Assembly (NCBI RefSeq): GCF_024213555.1
Contig: NZ_JANAVO010000008.1
Location: 185,392-249,391 of the forward strand
Source of the DNA: Allokutzneria sp. A3M-2-11 16
Lineage (GTDB): Bacteria; Actinomycetota; Actinomycetes; Mycobacteriales; Pseudonocardiaceae
Length of the DNA stretch: 64,000 nucleotides
Direction of reading: 5' to 3'
The notes under the pieces are model-generated. The model was given only the letters and a program-made list of their open reading frames with translations, was not told the origin of the DNA and searched no databases. The position numbers were made by a program, and so were the translations under genes. Numbering within the stretch: position 1 is the stretch's first letter; the number at the start of each line of letters is the position of its first letter. Positions 60,866 to 64,000 of the stretch are shown piece after piece.

Positions 60866-60871
60866 TAGCTT
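60866..60871 (+). promoter_or_regulatory. -10 box (TAGCTT) for the lipoprotein gene
   Basis: TAGCTT is followed by six bases and the ATG at 60878. Confidence 0.5.
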
Positions 60872-60877
60872 GTGCGC

Positions 60878-61330
60878 ATGCGATTGTCGGCTTTGCCGTT
60901 GCTGCTGTTCACCGTCGTCGCGTGCGGCACGCCACCGCCGCCGCAGCCACCCGCGCCGCCGGTCGTCACGACCACGGTCGCGGTGACCACCACGCCGCCG
61001 ATCCCGGACCGCCAGCCGCACACGCTGGTGCTCAACGCCACCGGGAGCGGCGACGCGATGCTGAACAAGATCAAGTACAGCCTGGACGGCCAGGTCCAGG
61101 AGGAGGGGGCGACACAGCTGCCCTGGCGCAAGTCGCTCAGCGTGCCCGCTGATGGCCTGCCGCACTCCTGGGAGCTGTCGATCACCTACACGGCCGGTCG
61201 CAGCGCCAAGCTGGACGTCTTCGCGCTCTACGACGGCAAGGAGATGGGCCGCACCGCGGGCGGGGGCGGCGGCACCGGCAACACGAAGATGACGGGCGGC
61301 GCGTCGATCGGCGGCAGGGTGAACGGCTAG
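60878..61330 (+). CDS. Secreted lipoprotein
   Basis: 150 aa. A short signal peptide ends in the lipobox LFTVVAC, so Cys16 or so should be lipidated. A Pro/Thr linker (PPPPQPPAPPVVTTTV) follows, then a small beta domain with a MmpS/immunoglobulin-like pattern (NATGSGDAMLNKIKYSLDG...WELSITYTAG) and a Gly-rich tail. Its role is unknown. Probably leaderless. The FHA gene is divergent. Confidence 0.8.
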   Translation: MRLSALPLLLFTVVACGTPPPPQPPAPPVVTTTVAVTTTPPIPDRQPHTLVLNATGSGDAMLNKIKYSLDGQVQEEGATQLPWRKSLSVPADGLPHSWELSITYTAGRSAKLDVFALYDGKEMGRTAGGGGGTGNTKMTGGASIGGRVNG

Positions 61331-61415
61331 GCCGGGTCCTGCGTCCTGCAAGTGGTCGCCAACGACCGTAACGCCCCTCGCGCTCGCCCCCAACATCAGC
61401 CAGCGCAGCCTGAAC

Positions 61416-61557
61416 AACCCGTTTCGTACTCTTAACGGGTTTTTGGAGCGCTCTTTTTCCCGTTATGAGTACGAAACGGGGTTCTCTAGGTTGAGGCCGC
61501 CTCGCGTTGGATGTGCGGGCGGGTGTGGGGCATGAGCACAGTCTACTTGGTGTGCGG
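61416..61557 (-). repeat. Mini-ORF/palindrome unit, copy 2 (inverted)
   Basis: Read on the minus strand it has the same order as copy 1: CCGCACACCA, TAGACT, six bases, a 15-codon ORF, TAG, then a palindrome (61416-61483 on the plus strand). The palindrome's arms are AACCCGTTTCGTACTC / GAGTACGAAACGGG, the inner arms are AACGGG/CCCGTT, and the centre GAGCGCTC is flanked by T/A runs. It lies between the kinase and lipoprotein genes. Confidence 0.9.
61486..61533 (-). CDS. Putative leaderless 15-aa peptide, copy 2
   Basis: ATG to TAG encodes MPHTRPHIQREAAST. It starts six bases after TAGACT (61540-61545 on the plus strand). QREAA is identical in both copies, as is the underlying DNA. The coding potential is therefore suggested by frame and length, not proven. 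Confidence 0.4.
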   Translation of the reverse strand: MPHTRPHIQREAAST

Positions 61558-61585
61558 AGTGCTTGGAGGACTTGCAGGAGAGGGG

Positions 61586-63733
61586 CTAGATGGGCCCTGC
61601 GTCGTGGGTCCACCAGTCGATCATCGCGACCGGTGAGGTGCCGCGGTGCGCGACGACGCGGATCGCGAGCCGCTCGTCGGTCCACGACATGCCGCGTTCG
61701 CCGGTTTCCTTGTAGGTGTAGCACCGCAGGCTCCCGGTGCTGCCCCCGCGCGAGTAACTGCTCTCGCCGTTGAAGCCCTCGGGGAAGTTCCGGCAGTCCT
61801 TGTCGCCCGAACCGCCGGGGCCTTGCGACGTGCGCATGGCCGCGACGTCCTGGAACTGGTAGTACGCGACGAGTTCGGCGCCGCTCGTCCGGCCGCACGC
61901 GATGCCGACCGCCGGAACCGCCGCGACGTCCTGCCACTTGAGGCCGGGTGCCGTGCGCACGCAGTGTTTCCGCGACGCTGGCGGGACGTGGTCGAGCAGC
62001 TTCCGTTCTTCGGCGGTCGGGAACGGCGGGCTCGACTGCGCGTTGGTCGCCGCGACGATCCGGTCCAGCGGCGCGAGGTGCCACTGCGACCACCAGCCGT
62101 GCACCGCGCGCGGATCGGCACCGGTCACCACGCCGATGATCGACAGCGGCTCCGTCGTCCAGGCGATGCTCAACGCGCCGTTGGGAGCCGGGCGGCACAA
62201 CAGCTGGCCGATGTCCGTGCCGAGCCAGTCATGTCGTTGCGTGCCAAGGAAACCCGGGGCGGACGCGCACGAGACGCCTACGGGCGCCTTGGCTTCGTCG
62301 ACCATGCCGGTGAACTGGCCGCGCAGCTCCGGCAGCGACGCGAAGCGGTAGTAGCTGACCTGCTGCGGCCCCATGCCGAGCGGTGTGCAGGTGACTGCGG
62401 CGACGGCGGTGGGGAACGCGTCCAGGTTCGCCCGCGCGCAGTTCGCGCCAGAGGCCACCGCGATCGTGGCTCGCTCCTCCTCAGTCGGAAACGCCGCAGC
62501 GGCACCGGTCCACGTGGTCCACGCCCGCAGGAGCGGCTCGTCCTGCCGCGATTCCATGCGGGTCACCGTGCGCGCGGCGGCGTCGGTCCAGACGACGTTG
62601 GTCACGCCGTCCCGCGTGTAGCAGAGAACGCGCCCCTTCGCCTTGCCTGTCAACGGATAGCGGTGTTCGCCGCCGCTCCCGCTCGTGCAGTCACCGCCCT
62701 TGGTGACACCGGCTGCCTGTACTGCTCGCGTGTAAGCCTGATCGACTCCGGCTTGATCGGCGAACAGGTCCGTTACGGCTTCCTGTCCTTCGCCGGTGTG
62801 GCAAGCGATTGTCGTTGGTGTCGTCGCCGTGCAGTCGCCACGCAGCGCTTCCGGGATGCGTTCCACTGGGACCGGGGTCTTGTTGCTGCCGAACAACACC
62901 GACGCCGCGGTCACCACCGCGACGACGCCGACCGCGGTGATGGTGACCGCCCTGGTGCGGCGTGCTCTCGCGGTGGCCAGCGCGTTGACCAGCTCCGCGC
63001 AGGAGTCGTAGCGGTCAGCCGGATTCGGCGCGAACGCCTTCGCCAGCACGCGGTTGACGGCCGGTGTCGCGCTGAGCCGGGTGGAGGGCGAGCCGGTCAG
63101 GCAGTGCTGGATCACCACCGCGAGCGAGTACACATCGGTCCGGTGGTCGATCGTGCCGCCCCGAACCTGTTCCGGGGACGAGTAGTCCGGAGTGCCGACG
63201 AACACCCCCGCCGCGGTCAGCCCCGTCAGCCCGACGTCCTTCGCGATGCCGAAGTCGCAGAGGTACACATGCCCGGTGCCCTCCTCGATCATGATGTTCG
63301 CGGGCTTCACGTCGCGGTGGATCAGGCCGAGCGCGTGCGTGCTGTCCAGCGCGGCGGCGACCTGGCCGACGATCCGCAGAGTCTCCTGGAAGCTCAGGAC
63401 ACCGTCGCGCTCGTTGAGCAACTGCCGCAGATTCCGGCCCTGGACGTAGCGCATCGCGAGATAGCGCAGCTCGCCGATCTCCCCGGCCGCGTACACCGGG
63501 ACCACGTTGGGGTGCTTGAGGGTCACCGCGATGCGGGACTCGCGCTCGAAGCGTTCACTGAGCCCGGGGGAGGACGCCTGCACCTTGAGCGCGACGAGGC
63601 GGTCGTGGTGCGTGCGGTCCTCGGCGAGGTAGACCGTGCTCATGTTGGTCTCGGAGAGCGCGGCACGGCGGCGGTAAGCGGGGAGGCGGTCCCAGGCGAC
63701 GTCGTCCAGGTAGCCGTCTTCTGTGTCTTCCAC
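61586..63733 (-). CDS. Receptor Ser/Thr kinase with three extracytoplasmic repeats
   Basis: 715 aa. The kinase domain (about 20-255) has Lys50 in VALKV, catalytic HRDVKPAN at 139-146, DFG at 160-162 and SPE near 186. The expected glycine-rich loop is SETNMSTV (27-34), without any glycine, so nucleotide binding may be unusual. A membrane helix (about 262-282) leads to three related ~135-aa outer repeats (about 293-430, 430-570, 570-715). Each begins FPTEEER-like, contains Cys pairs, a YYRF/YYQF strand and a C-terminal MSWT/IAWT...W pattern. No PASTA domain is present. A GTG start with GAGGA. The end of the gene faces a mini-ORF/palindrome unit. Confidence 0.9.
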   Translation of the reverse strand: MEDTEDGYLDDVAWDRLPAYRRRAALSETNMSTVYLAEDRTHHDRLVALKVQASSPGLSERFERESRIAVTLKHPNVVPVYAAGEIGELRYLAMRYVQGRNLRQLLNERDGVLSFQETLRIVGQVAAALDSTHALGLIHRDVKPANIMIEEGTGHVYLCDFGIAKDVGLTGLTAAGVFVGTPDYSSPEQVRGGTIDHRTDVYSLAVVIQHCLTGSPSTRLSATPAVNRVLAKAFAPNPADRYDSCAELVNALATARARRTRAVTITAVGVVAVVTAASVLFGSNKTPVPVERIPEALRGDCTATTPTTIACHTGEGQEAVTDLFADQAGVDQAYTRAVQAAGVTKGGDCTSGSGGEHRYPLTGKAKGRVLCYTRDGVTNVVWTDAAARTVTRMESRQDEPLLRAWTTWTGAAAAFPTEEERATIAVASGANCARANLDAFPTAVAAVTCTPLGMGPQQVSYYRFASLPELRGQFTGMVDEAKAPVGVSCASAPGFLGTQRHDWLGTDIGQLLCRPAPNGALSIAWTTEPLSIIGVVTGADPRAVHGWWSQWHLAPLDRIVAATNAQSSPPFPTAEERKLLDHVPPASRKHCVRTAPGLKWQDVAAVPAVGIACGRTSGAELVAYYQFQDVAAMRTSQGPGGSGDKDCRNFPEGFNGESSYSRGGSTGSLRCYTYKETGERGMSWTDERLAIRVVAHRGTSPVAMIDWWTHDAGPI

Positions 63734-63789
63734 CGACTTCCTCGGGGTTGGGGTCGGGGCATTTTATCGCTTTGGGGGTGTGGGGGGGT

Positions 63790-63968
63790 GTTGGTGGGGT
63801 TCCGGCTTGTGTGGGCTTCCGGCGTGAGGGGGCTGGGCTTCCAGCTTGTGCGGGCTGGGGCTTCCAGCGGGGTCGGCTGGGCTTCCTGCTTGCGTGGGCT
63901 GGGCTTCCAGCGGAGTTGGCTGAGCTTCCAGCGGGGGGCGCTGGGCTTCCAGCGTGGGGGTCGGCTTG
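63790..63968. repeat. Degenerate ~22-bp tandem repeat upstream of the receptor kinase
   Basis: GGGCTTCC(A/T/G)GC recurs at about 63814, 63836, 63859, 63879, 63901, 63923 and 63943, with a GC-rich spacer of changing length. The gene-free region 63734-64000 otherwise holds nothing recognisable. One open frame across it gives a low-complexity Gly/Ala/Leu-Pro sequence and is not believed to be a gene. Confidence 0.7.
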
Positions 63969-64000
63969 ACCTGGGGGCCCCTTGCGCGTGCCCTTGGGCC

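Noticed and set aside
63748..63969. 73-codon frame across the terminal repeat
   Set aside because: The product is a low-complexity Gly/Ala/Leu-Pro string generated by the repeat; no ribosome site.

Overview
This is a high-GC (about 70%) chromosomal segment from an actinobacterium. Pup, the Pup ligase and depupylase, the ARC/Mpa ring ATPase and the 20S proteasome are all present, as are pafBC, tatAC and a HelY helicase. A cyclodipeptide synthase is also present, and extended -10 boxes of the form TANNNT lie 6-7 bases before many start codons. Together these point to the Pseudonocardiales or close relatives; the genus cannot be fixed from this sequence alone. No tRNA, rRNA, CRISPR array, transposase or prophage gene was recognised.

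Layout. 1-5 kb: end of a CBS-domain protein, tRNA m1A58 methyltransferase, two paralogous secreted or membrane proteins, and the proteasomal ATPase arc/mpa. 5-10 kb: an MFS carrier and a MacB/FtsX-type ABC exporter. 10-20 kb: an unusual signalling/ATPase block with an XRE regulator, a membrane-anchored VWA protein, and a tightly packed minus-strand operon of five genes (61-aa protein, membrane pseudo-ATPase, HerA/TraG-type ATPase, Pro-rich protein, Ser/Thr kinase). 20-24 kb: LAL-type LuxR regulator, DUF1304 protein, NUDIX hydrolase. 24-33 kb: dop-pup-prcB-prcA, then a cyclodipeptide synthase/P450 pair and a PAP2-DAG kinase fusion, then pafA. 33-42 kb: DUF4239, a short HTH regulator divergent from a DinB protein, then pafB-pafC-orf-tatA-tatC-DAG kinase-helY. 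42-51 kb: DUF4333 protein, Eis-like acetyltransferase, 5'-3' exonuclease, TetR plus coupled membrane protein, ArsR plus MFS, small HTH protein divergent from an M24 peptidase-Lrp pair. 51-64 kb: GT2 glycosyltransferase, SGNH hydrolase, secreted DUF5829-like protein, a second ABC exporter, exonuclease-BRCT protein, FHA protein, lipoprotein, and a large receptor kinase.

How the genes work together. Arc, dop, pup, prcBA and pafA form a complete pupylation/proteasome pathway, but arc is separated from dop by about 19 kb and pafA from prcA by about 4 kb. Pup already ends in GGE, so it should not need Dop to activate it. PafBC, TatAC and HelY follow in an order I recall as common in actinobacteria. 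The CDPS and P450 overlap by 4 bp and should make a modified cyclic dipeptide. The kinases, FHA protein, VWA protein and HerA-type ATPases suggest a phospho-signalled, membrane-associated machine of unknown purpose.

Most notable non-coding structure: (i) two inverted copies of a ~145-bp unit made of a leaderless 15-codon ORF followed by a strong palindrome; (ii) three copies of a 119-120-bp palindromic element with termini GTCTTCAAGTACC; (iii) a strongly over-represented 11-bp palindrome TCCACWGTGGA; (iv) many leaderless-type promoters; (v) several well-formed operator palindromes at regulator genes.
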